DNA of 6,076 bases, from positions 1-6,076 of the forward strand of contig SBAY01000160.1 of NCBI GenBank assembly GCA_005239945.1. Reading direction: 5' to 3'. This document shows positions 1 through 5,931 of this stretch, in pieces. How positions within the stretch are numbered: position 1 is the stretch's first letter; each line of letters opens with the position of its first letter. The notes beneath the pieces are model-generated. The model worked only from the letters and a program-made list of their open reading frames with translations. It made no database searches and was not told the origin of the DNA. The DNA comes from Nitrospira sp. (GTDB lineage Bacteria; UBA9089; CG2-30-40-21; SBAY01). Position numbers and translations under genes: made by a program.

Positions 1-27
1 CTCTTGTGATTAAAAAGTTTTGGGAAA

Positions 28-96
28 GAGAGGGGGTTAAGGGGAGAGAAACACTTTTTTCAAAAAGGGTTTCTCTCCCCTTAAAAAACACCTCTC
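28..96. repeat. Strong inverted repeat / long hairpin
   Basis: Bases 37-59 pair with 62-84 over 23 positions with one mismatch (A53 opposite G68), leaving a two-base loop (60-61). The core arm is 'ttaaggggagagaaac'. After a four-base bulge the stem can resume between 28-35 and 89-96 with one mismatch. Neither strand shows a T-run directly after the stem, so a simple intrinsic terminator is unlikely. A dispersed palindromic repeat, a small non-autonomous element or a structured RNA are alternatives; the sequence does not decide between them. Confidence 0.75.
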
Positions 97-307
97 TCTA
101 AACCACTACTAAAAGTTGGGGAATTTCTGTTTCCGCCACCTACAAAAAAATCAAAAACCTGTTCCTTGCCCAAGTTTTGCACTTTTTTACAAAAAAATGG
201 TCAAAAAAGGATGGTGGTGCCTTAAAAACCCCAGTAAAATCAAGGAATCAAATTTAAAAGCCTAACTGTGGTGACTTAAATAATGTCTTGAAATGGTAAT
301 CTTTTTC

Positions 308-336
308 TTGACAAATAGTCAGGAGTCAAATAATCT
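308..336 (+). promoter_or_regulatory. Candidate sigma70-type promoter
   Basis: A perfect -35 hexamer TTGACA at 308-313 is followed after exactly 17 bp by TAATCT at 331-336, a weak -10 that keeps the key first T, second A and last T. It would fire toward the short open frame at 393-587. In such AT-rich DNA a chance match is quite possible, and there is no strong gene downstream to support it. Confidence 0.3.
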
Positions 337-392
337 CAAGAGAAGATGTAAAATGTGAAGGTGAAATAGAGGGGGTATTGTCAATGAAGTGA

Positions 393-587
393 ATCACACT
401 GAGACAAGGATATTATGTCCATTATTATGTTGATAAGGCGATGTATGATTATTCTGGAAAGAGTGGTAAAATAATTAATATTAGAAAATCTGGTCTTCCA
501 GAAGGTAGGCATAAAGCGATATATGAAGCTTTAGATATAAGGTATTATGATTTGCCTATTAAGAAGATTTATATGTGTAGTGTCTAA
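393..587 (+). pseudogene. Short protein-like open frame, probable gene relic
   Basis: From just after a TGA at 390-392 to a TAA at 585-587 there are 64 sense codons in one frame. The first in-frame ATG is at 441, which would give a 48-residue product beginning MYDYSGKSGK and ending KKIYMCSV. The composition looks protein-like (mixed charged, aromatic and Gly/Pro residues), unlike random AT-rich translation. The frame already looks coherent before the ATG (GYYVHYYVDKA), which suggests the C-terminal end of a longer gene whose start is lost or frameshifted. The purines before ATG 441 lie only 2 nt away, too close for a good ribosome site. I do not recognise a family. Confidence 0.3.
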
Positions 588-667
588 AATTCTGTGGAGC
601 CTTGTTATTCCTACATCTATTTTTTAAAAGTGTGAAATTTGGGTCAAAGCAAAAAAGGAAAAGATAT

Positions 668-745
668 GCCACAAAATCACCAAGACACAAAATTCCACAA
701 AAGAGAAAATTTTAGTGAAATTTAGTGCCGTTATGTTTTTGTGGC
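668..745. repeat. Imperfect inverted repeat, 'CCACAAA' dispersed-repeat type
   Basis: The left arm (668-701) starts 'gccacaaaatcacc' and the right arm (712-745) ends 'tatgtttttgtggc'. Their reverse complements match at 25 of 34 positions, including nine perfect outer pairs, around a ten-base centre. The wording (caccaagacacaaa... ttagtgaaatttagtgcc...tttgtgg) matches my memory of a dispersed intergenic repeat found in many bacterial genomes; that identification is from memory, not from a search. The right arm overlaps a possible GTG start at 715 for dapF, so the in-frame codons 715-816 are best read as repeat and promoter DNA. Confidence 0.6.
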
Positions 746-777
746 TTATTTCTCGAATGTCTCCTCGTAAATTTCAC

Positions 778-806
778 TTGAATTTTTTTGAGATTAATGA
801 TATAAT
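778..806 (+). promoter_or_regulatory. dapF promoter, extended -10, leaderless spacing
   Basis: A -35-like TTGAAT (778-783) lies 17 bp upstream of a perfect TATAAT (801-806), itself preceded by the extended -10 dinucleotide TG (798-799, TGaTATAAT). A second TATAAT follows directly at 807-812. Transcription from the first -10 box would begin near 812-814, only three to five bases before the dapF ATG at 817. No Shine-Dalgarno sequence is present before that ATG, which fits a leaderless or nearly leaderless mRNA. Confidence 0.6.
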
Positions 807-816
807 TATAATTAAT

Positions 817-1617
817 ATGGATAAAATTTACTTTACTAAGATGGTTGCCAGTGGAAATGATTTTGTGGTAATTGATAACCGTGATGGGACGATTGATGTT
901 AGCCCTGGTTGGGTAAGGAAAACATGCGCGCGGAAATTGGGTATTGGTGCGGATGGAATACTTATTGTGGAGCAGTCAAAGGTAGCCAATTTCAAGATGA
1001 GGATTATTAATTCTGATGGTAGTGAGGCAGAGATGTGTGGTAATGGGGCAAGATGTGTGGCTAAATTCGCTCAAGACAAGGAAATTGCAGGTAGCTCAAT
1101 GAAATTCGAGACACTGGCGGGAATAATTGATGCCGAGGTAACTAACCAACGGGTTAAAGTTAAACTTACCGACCCAATTAATCTTACACTCAACAAAAAG
1201 GTTCAACTAAAAGATACTGAGGTAACCTTGCATTGTTTAAATACCGGTGTGCCTCATGCGATTTTAATCACTGAGAAAATAGAAAACGCACCGATAGTTG
1301 ATTGGGGAAGAGAAATCAGGTGGCATCAGGATTTTGCCCCTGCAGGAACTAATGTGAATTTTATCCAGGTAGTTGATTCCCAAACGATCAAAATCAGGAC
1401 TTATGAACGGGGGGTAGAGGATGAGACATTAGCCTGTGGCACAGGCTCATCTGCCTCTGCCTGTCTTGCCGCTATCTTAGGATTAGCCAATCCTCCGGTA
1501 AAAATGATAACCAGGGGAGATGAGATACTTGAGATAGACTTTGATAGAGCAGGAGAAAATATCACCAATCTCTATTTGACAGGGGATGTGCGAATTGTTT
1601 ATGAAGGGATAATGTAA
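817..1617 (+). CDS. dapF: Diaminopimelate epimerase DapF
   Basis: This cytoplasmic, cofactor-independent enzyme converts LL- to meso-2,6-diaminopimelate, the penultimate step of lysine synthesis and the source of the peptidoglycan cross-linking residue. The 266-residue product has the usual family length. It opens with the N-terminal signature KMVASGNDFVVID (8-20). The first catalytic cysteine is Cys74 in EMCGNGARC, the second Cys207 in ETLACGTGSSASA. Substrate-binding segments NSDG (65-68), GVPHA (144-148), AGTNVNF (176-182) and YERGVEDE (196-203) are all present. The frame is open back to a GTG at 715, but those 34 extra codons translate an inverted repeat and a promoter, and the conserved family N-terminus begins at ATG 817, so I choose 817. 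There is no Shine-Dalgarno; the promoter spacing suggests leaderless translation. No other lysine-pathway gene lies in the window, so it appears to be a single-gene unit. The gene looks intact and functional. Confidence 0.96.
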   Translation: MDKIYFTKMVASGNDFVVIDNRDGTIDVSPGWVRKTCARKLGIGADGILIVEQSKVANFKMRIINSDGSEAEMCGNGARCVAKFAQDKEIAGSSMKFETLAGIIDAEVTNQRVKVKLTDPINLTLNKKVQLKDTEVTLHCLNTGVPHAILITEKIENAPIVDWGREIRWHQDFAPAGTNVNFIQVVDSQTIKIRTYERGVEDETLACGTGSSASACLAAILGLANPPVKMITRGDEILEIDFDRAGENITNLYLTGDVRIVYEGIM

Positions 1618-1637
1618 CTGTTACTATGAAGAAAATT

Positions 1638-1688
1638 GGAGGTACCAAAATGGGTGTGTCGAGCGAGTTTATTGGTTCTTATCAGTGA
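1638..1688 (+). promoter_or_regulatory. Strong ribosome-binding site and orphan start codon
   Basis: GGAGGT at 1638-1643 lies six bases before ATG 1650-1652, an ideal bacterial initiation site. The frame that follows stops after 12 codons (TGA 1686-1688), giving a meaningless short peptide (MGVSSEF...). The presumed group II intron 5' end (GTGTG, 1654-1658) begins one base after the ATG. I infer that this was the start of a real gene, cut off by the intron insertion. It could instead translate a short leader peptide. Confidence 0.45.
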
Positions 1689-1940
1689 AAGTTTGGTTTG
1701 AGCAAAGGTTAGCAACCAGCTCAGCACCAAATCCCACGCATAGGGAGGTAACAAACTATGTGTGTTGCTGGGAGGCGTGAGGTATCGGGCTGCAATGAAA
1801 GTGAATATATTGAGCCCCGAAATAATCATCGTGTCGGAGGTCGATGCCCTTCATTTGGCAGCAGAGAGTATTTTCATAACCGTATAGCGGCTGAATGGTT
1901 ACAAGGAATTAAATCATGAAATTAGGGAAGCAAGTAATGC
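1654..1940 (+). ncRNA. Group II intron 5' fragment (domain I), truncated
   Basis: The segment begins with GTGTG, which fits the group II intron 5' consensus GUGYG. It continues with blocks that resemble domain I of bacterial group II introns: 'aaatcccacgcataggga' (1730-1747), 'gctgcaatgaaagtga' (1789-1804), then 'gagcccc' and 'gtcggaggtcgatgccc' (1833-1849). Nested stems support structure: 1699-1703 with 1719-1723 enclosing 1707-1710 with 1714-1717; 1735-1742 with 1757-1764 (one G-U pair); 1785-1791 with 1813-1820 (one bulge). No reverse transcriptase and no domain V-like hairpin follow anywhere in the window, so only the 5' part remains and it should not self-splice. The 3' limit is uncertain: it is recognisable to about 1860, and the rest up to the ATG at 1951 may or may not be intron. 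Family resemblance is from memory of intron sequences. Confidence 0.6.
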
Positions 1941-1950
1941 AGATAGTAAA

Positions 1951-4923
1951 ATGAAAAAATATTTACCTGTAAAAATTATTTACTCTCTATGTCTAATAAT
2001 TGGATTAATTGCCCAAAATACAAACGGAGAGGTTATTCCTCATTATTTAGAATTTGGTGGTAGAGAACGGTTTTATGACCTATACCTTCCTCAAAATTAC
2101 AACAGCGATAAACCAGCATCTGTTGTTTTGGTCTTTCATGGCGGGCTTGGCAATCCAGAGCAGCAGCGTTATGATTCACGAATGGATAGCATTTCCGACA
2201 AATATGGGTTTATTGTTGTCTATCCTGCTGGAACAGGGATATTCTTTGACAAATTTCTTACCTTTAATTCTGGAAGCGGTTTTGGTTATGCAAAAGCCAA
2301 TAATATAGATGATGTGGGCTTTACAAGGGCATTGTTGGATGACCTTAAAACATATCTTAATATTGATGAAAATCGCATCTATGCTACTGGCTTTTCCAAT
2401 GGTGCATTTATGTGTTATCGGCTTGCCTTTGAGCTTTCGGATAGGATTGCTGCTTTTGCTCCAGTAAGCGGGGTTTTGGGTGTTAACCCTGGCTCTTATA
2501 CATTAAATAATCCTGTCCCAATTATTCATTTTCATGGAAAGCAAGATGAATATGTGCCCTACGAGGGAGGTGTTGGAACAAAGTCGATTGAGCCGATTGA
2601 TTACCCGAGTGTGGCAGAAACTATCCAGTTTTGGGTTAACCATAATGGATGCCAACAAGAGCCTGCGACAACGACCAGAACAGGAAATGCAGTCTGCACA
2701 GTATATGGCCTTGGAAAGAAAGGCTCAGAGGTTATTCTCTGGACATTAGAGGATGGTGGTCATACCTGGCCTGGCGGTTCATCAACATTGTCAGAAACCC
2801 AGGTTGGAAAGATCAATATGGATATCTCTGCAGGAGAGTTGATGTGGCAATTCTTTGAAAGACATCCAAAGGATGAAATAGCACCCTATATCGGCCATAT
2901 CCAGGTAAAGAGGGCAGTTTGGGATAGAGATATACTCATAATGGCAAGTGTTGTGGATGATGAAGGGATTAAAGAGGTTAACTTGCATTATCGCAATACC
3001 GGAGGTGGTGAATATAGCCAAATCCCTATGGTCTATCAAGGTGATGATATTTACATTGCAACTGTTACTAAAGGTTTTGTGACAACTGCTGGGATAGACT
3101 ACTACATCTCTGCCATGGATACAGAGGACAATCTCCGCTATGACCCACCCAATGGCCCTGATGCACCATATCAGATAAAGGTTTCAAAGGTTATCTTTGA
3201 GCCAAGAGGTCCTTCTATAGTTGCCTATATCTGGGCAATGGTGATGGACCCTAAAAACAATAATACCTTATACCTTTCAGCAGATTATGGATATTATAAG
3301 AGCATTGATGCGGGTAAGACATGGAAGGCGATTGGTGATGCTGTAAAGGATGGTTATGAAAATACCGCTCATGGCGCAGGCCCAGCACTGGCTGTTGACC
3401 CGGCAACACCTACGACAGTCTATGTTGCACCTCTATCAGATTGGAACGATGCCCCAGGAGGTCGCGGCATATATAAAAGTGTTGATGGAGGAAATAATTT
3501 TACAAATATAGGATTAACTGGAAAACAGATTTATGGAATAACCTGTGATAGTGCCAATCCTGGAAGATTATATATTTGTAGAAGTGAAGGTAGATTTTGT
3601 GGGGCAACATCAAGATATGGGTCCTTATGGAGGAGCGATAACCGTGGACAGAGTTTTTACGAATTAGATGTTATCAATGGAGCAACTGACCCTGGTATGA
3701 GTGTCTTTGCAATCGACCCAACATCAGGTGGGAATATCTTATATGCAGGCAGCTGGGGTTTTGGTATATATAAATCAGTAGATGGTGGTAACACCTGGTC
3801 TCCTGTAAATATTGGTCTGCCTTTTGGTGCCCGCATCTTGCCCAAGGGTATAACAGTCAATCCAGCCACCCCAACTACCGTATATGCATTGGAGATAAAT
3901 GGTGGTGTATATAGGACATTGGATGGCGGTGGAACCTGGACAGCAATAAATACTGGTCTGCTGAAGGAACAATCATATTTTAGCCAACCTGACCGTAATG
4001 GCTCACAACTCGTTGTTGACACTGTCAATCCCAATACATTATACCTTCCAACCAGAAATGGGCCTTACAAAAGCGTAGATAATGGTGATACCTGGGTTGC
4101 AAAAAACAATGTTGATATAATAGACCCTTATCTTCCTCCTTCATGGTTTCTCCATGGAAACTCAATAGTTGTTGACCATAAAAATCCAGATATAATTTAC
4201 TATGGCGGTGAAGGCGGGATATTTAAGAGCACAGATAAAGGAGAATTCTGGACTAAAACAAATAAGGGGCTTCACTGTGTCTTTGCCTGGAGTGTTAATA
4301 TTGGTACATCAGCAGGCCATGTTTATTTAGGGACAGGTGAACAAAGGGTGTATAAGACAGAAGATTTTGGTAAAACCTGGAAACAGATACCTGGAACACC
4401 TCCCAATACAATAGGAAAACCTTCTGCTTATTTAGGGTCGGCTGGCCCGGTTGTTATAAATCCTTCTACCCCAATCGCTATATACACAGCAGGAGGCAAT
4501 GGCTGGGGTTGGTTGTTTGACGACTATACAATCTATAAAAGCATAAATGATGGAGAAAACTGGCATAAAAAAGGCAATGGATTACCGCAGCCAACAGGAA
4601 ATAATGATGATGTGCGCTGGTATGCATTGGCAATAGACCCTTTCAATCCTGATATACTTTATACAGGTGGTGGTAGAAATAAAACCTCATTTGGGATATA
4701 TAAAACTACTGATGGAGGAGAAAATTGGTATCAGACAGGTAAGAATACTGGCAGGTTCTGGAAGATAAAACTTGATCCCAAGAATCCGGATATCATCTAT
4801 GCAGTTAATGCTTATGGCCCCGGGACTGAGTGTGGACTATGGAAGTCGGAAACAAAAGGTGAAGGGACCTGGACACAGAGCCTGAAAGGTATAGAAGTTC
4901 GGGATATTGCTATTCACCCCTGA
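1951..4923 (+). CDS. Secreted PHB-depolymerase/feruloyl-esterase-like hydrolase with Asp-box propeller, N-terminal part
   Basis: The 990-residue product starts with a signal peptide (Lys2-Lys3, hydrophobic 9-21, likely cut after Gly26) for export. Residues 27-305 are an alpha/beta hydrolase of the PHB depolymerase/LpqC/feruloyl esterase group: oxyanion loop HGG (63-65), nucleophile elbow GFSNG with Ser149, Asp199 in HGKQDEYVPY, and His271 in GGHTWPGG. Cys234 and Cys249 could form a disulfide. The triad is complete, so esterase activity on a polyester or acylated polysaccharide outside the cytoplasm is plausible, but the substrate cannot be read from the sequence. An Ig/FN3-like domain (312-412) follows. 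Then come eleven Asp boxes (S/T-x-D-x-G-x-T-W type) at 451, 510, 562, 609, 656, 708, 760, 803, 864, 919 and a degenerate one at 966, which indicate a BNR/sortilin-like beta-propeller. There is no good Shine-Dalgarno before ATG 1951; the start is chosen because the signal peptide begins there. The protein ends mid-propeller at the in-frame TGA. Confidence 0.85.
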   Translation: MKKYLPVKIIYSLCLIIGLIAQNTNGEVIPHYLEFGGRERFYDLYLPQNYNSDKPASVVLVFHGGLGNPEQQRYDSRMDSISDKYGFIVVYPAGTGIFFDKFLTFNSGSGFGYAKANNIDDVGFTRALLDDLKTYLNIDENRIYATGFSNGAFMCYRLAFELSDRIAAFAPVSGVLGVNPGSYTLNNPVPIIHFHGKQDEYVPYEGGVGTKSIEPIDYPSVAETIQFWVNHNGCQQEPATTTRTGNAVCTVYGLGKKGSEVILWTLEDGGHTWPGGSSTLSETQVGKINMDISAGELMWQFFERHPKDEIAPYIGHIQVKRAVWDRDILIMASVVDDEGIKEVNLHYRNTGGGEYSQIPMVYQGDDIYIATVTKGFVTTAGIDYYISAMDTEDNLRYDPPNGPDAPYQIKVSKVIFEPRGPSIVAYIWAMVMDPKNNNTLYLSADYGYYKSIDAGKTWKAIGDAVKDGYENTAHGAGPALAVDPATPTTVYVAPLSDWNDAPGGRGIYKSVDGGNNFTNIGLTGKQIYGITCDSANPGRLYICRSEGRFCGATSRYGSLWRSDNRGQSFYELDVINGATDPGMSVFAIDPTSGGNILYAGSWGFGIYKSVDGGNTWSPVNIGLPFGARILPKGITVNPATPTTVYALEINGGVYRTLDGGGTWTAINTGLLKEQSYFSQPDRNGSQLVVDTVNPNTLYLPTRNGPYKSVDNGDTWVAKNNVDIIDPYLPPSWFLHGNSIVVDHKNPDIIYYGGEGGIFKSTDKGEFWTKTNKGLHCVFAWSVNIGTSAGHVYLGTGEQRVYKTEDFGKTWKQIPGTPPNTIGKPSAYLGSAGPVVINPSTPIAIYTAGGNGWGWLFDDYTIYKSINDGENWHKKGNGLPQPTGNNDDVRWYALAIDPFNPDILYTGGGRNKTSFGIYKTTDGGENWYQTGKNTGRFWKIKLDPKNPDIIYAVNAYGPGTECGLWKSETKGEGTWTQSLKGIEVRDIAIHP

Positions 4924-5262
4924 AATACCAATATTTTATATGCAGCTACCCTTGATGGGCTTTACAAAAGTTTAGATGGAGCTAAAACCTGGGAGAGAAT
5001 TGCTGAGGCACGACCTATCTCTGTGGCTATTGACCCCTTTGTTCCGGAGGTCATTTATGCTGAGAATTGGGCACAAGATGGCTTTGTCGCCTTGCATAGA
5101 AGCCTTAATGGAGGAGATAGCTGGCAGTTGATTAAAGATACCCAATATGGGGCTAATATGAGTGGGGATCCTCTCTTAAAAATAGAGCCATTAGCCATAG
5201 ACCCACATATCCCTAATACCGTATATTTTTGCAACTGGGGTGAAGGCTTCTTCAAAAGTGAG
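3208..5262 (+). repeat. Asp-box beta-propeller repeat array (protein-level repeats)
   Basis: About 13 copies of a 40-60 residue unit are encoded here. Each pairs a strand motif like 'V-D-P-x-N-P-x-x-x-Y' with a turn motif like 'K-S-x-D-G-G-x-T-W' (Asp box). The last two clear boxes lie beyond the TGA: SLDGAKTW at codons 1007-1014 and SLNGGDSW at 1051-1058. Copies agree in protein but hardly in DNA: the near-identical peptides VDPATPTTVY (codons 482-491) and VNPATPTTVY (636-645) use largely different third bases. The repeats are therefore old and kept by protein-level selection, not recent tandem duplications. Asp-box propellers usually bind or cut glycans or form scaffolds. The total of roughly 690 residues would suit two propellers. 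Confidence 0.8.
4921..4923 (+). other. In-frame TGA interrupting the propeller gene
   Basis: The codon context is CAC-CCC-TGA-AAT-ACC. It sits inside a conserved repeat signature between 'IAIHP' and 'NTNILYA', so the TGA replaces a variable loop residue, not a domain border. No ATG, GTG or TTG occurs in this frame until GTG 5023. Ordinary TGG encodes tryptophan throughout, and the two flanking complete frames end in TAA. Confidence 0.85.
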
Positions 5263-5931
5263 GTTGAAGTTGGAACACATAGTATCTTTGGGATATACAC
5301 ACCACCAACTGTTAGCCAGGGTAAACCATTCAATATGCAGATTGTTGCTCTGGATAGCGATAAATATGTAATCCCAGATTACATTGGCATAGTGAATCTC
5401 TCTGTTGATAAAGGTAGTATCACCCCTACTTTTATAAGTAATTTTACAAATGGCAGACTCATTGCAACTATCACCTTAAGCCAGGTAGGGACAATAACTA
5501 TCACCGTTAGAGATGGCGATAAGGTTGGAACAACTACCATATTTGTCACACTTGATACTTTTCCTCATTTAATCTTCAAAAAATATGTCCGAAATATTAC
5601 TCGCAATACAGATTACCAGGACACTATAAACAGCCTTCCTGGTGATATCCTTGAGTATAAACTTGAGCTTACAAACATTGATTCTGATACAGCCCGCTGG
5701 GTAGTGATAACTGATGTTATGCCAGAAGAGATCACTTATCAGAAAGATTCGGTATTGATTAATGGAGCAACTCAAACAGACCAATTAGACGATGATGCAG
5801 CCAATTTCTCAAATAACACTAACACTATCACCATTGGCAGAGATAAAGATAATACCACAGACAACCCAATAGAGATTACCATTCCTGCTAAAGGTACAGC
5901 AACTATCATCTTTCGAGCCAAGATTGAATAA
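5023..5931 (+). CDS. C-terminal part of the secreted protein: last Asp box, Ig-like and DUF11 domains
   Basis: This 302-codon frame is in phase with the upstream 990-codon gene and continues its domain pattern. GTG 5023 is merely the first formal start after the TGA. It begins inside a propeller strand (VAIDPFVPEVIYA), has no Shine-Dalgarno and has no signal peptide, so independent translation is doubtful. Parts by residue: propeller strand and Asp box SLNGGDSW (27-34), another strand IDPHIPNTVYF (59-69), an Ig/invasin-like domain of alternating beta strands (about 90-177), and a DUF11-type surface repeat (about 182-302). The DUF11 part contains GDILEYKLELTN (207-218), VVITDVMPEEITY (227-239) and a final ITIPAKGTATIIFRAKIE segment. 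DUF11 domains are typical of bacterial extracellular and cell-surface proteins. No LPXTG, membrane anchor or sorting tail follows. It is best read as the detached C-terminus of the gene at 1951. Confidence 0.75.
   Translation: MAIDPFVPEVIYAENWAQDGFVALHRSLNGGDSWQLIKDTQYGANMSGDPLLKIEPLAIDPHIPNTVYFCNWGEGFFKSEVEVGTHSIFGIYTPPTVSQGKPFNMQIVALDSDKYVIPDYIGIVNLSVDKGSITPTFISNFTNGRLIATITLSQVGTITITVRDGDKVGTTTIFVTLDTFPHLIFKKYVRNITRNTDYQDTINSLPGDILEYKLELTNIDSDTARWVVITDVMPEEITYQKDSVLINGATQTDQLDDDAANFSNNTNTITIGRDKDNTTDNPIEITIPAKGTATIIFRAKIE

Larger units (their letters stand above)
1..666. other. Long stretch without a confident gene
   Basis: No convincing full-length gene is visible on either strand before the repeat at 668. 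The stretch is very AT-rich with many A and T runs. What can be seen is a strong inverted repeat (37-84), an 11-bp direct repeat 'tacaaaaaaat' at 141-151 and 188-198, a candidate promoter (308-336) and a short open frame (393-587) that may be a gene relic. The run of Ts at 618-624 has no stem in front of it, so I do not call a terminator. I see no tRNA-like cloverleaf or rRNA segment. Confidence 0.6.
1951..5931 (+). pseudogene. Giant secreted esterase/propeller/DUF11 gene interrupted by one TGA
   Basis: This is the composite locus of 1,327 codons. Its reading frame is continuous except for TGA at codon 991 (4921-4923). Order of parts by codon: signal peptide 1-26; alpha/beta hydrolase about 27-305; Ig-like about 312-412; Asp-box propeller about 420-1104; second Ig-like about 1114-1201; DUF11 about 1206-1326. 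The propeller repeat signature 'hydrophobic-D/H-P-x-N/x-P-x-hydrophobic-Y' spans the stop directly (IAIHP, stop, NTNILYA), and the next Asp box (SLDGAKTW, codons 1007-1014) follows in frame. One base change therefore restores the gene, with no frameshift needed. In sister repeats the residue at the stop position varies (A, T, K, S, F, H), so a CGA or GGA to TGA substitution is an easy origin. I infer a recent nonsense mutation or a sequence error; programmed read-through is less likely. The two halves are also listed as separate coding regions. Confidence 0.7.

Noticed and set aside
141..198. CRISPR-like direct repeat (tacaaaaaaat twice)
   Set aside because: There are only two 11-bp A-rich copies with no regular spacing, no further units and no cas genes in the window.
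715..816. GTG-initiated 34-codon N-terminal extension of dapF
   Set aside because: It translates the right arm of an inverted repeat and a promoter, has no family counterpart, and the conserved DapF N-terminus begins at ATG 817.
1614..1624. Palindrome gtaactgttac at the end of dapF as terminator
   Set aside because: Five-base arms with a one-base centre cannot form a stable hairpin, and no T-run follows.
3657..4034. Reverse-strand open frame of 125 codons inside the propeller gene, and similar ones at 1599-1829, 2791-3039, 3775-3972, 5055-5333 and 5569-5784
   Set aside because: These are shadows of the forward gene or of the structured intron region. The forward frame shows clear domain and repeat conservation, whereas the reverse products show no recognisable motifs.
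4900..4950. Programmed frameshift at the CCCC run before the TGA
   Set aside because: The homologous frame after the TGA is the same as before it, so no frame change is needed. The shifted frame I followed past the CCCC run soon meets a stop.
3208..5262. GH74 xyloglucanase tandem propeller
   Set aside because: Size and Asp boxes would suit, but I do not find the GH74 opening signature (a glycine-rich GGFV.GI segment and RTDIGG). A generic BNR/sortilin-like propeller is the safer call.
1951..5931. Genome-wide recoding of TGA (as Gly or Trp)
   Set aside because: Only one TGA occurs inside this very long frame and none inside dapF. Tryptophan is always TGG and glycine uses normal codons, so a recoded TGA would be expected far more often.
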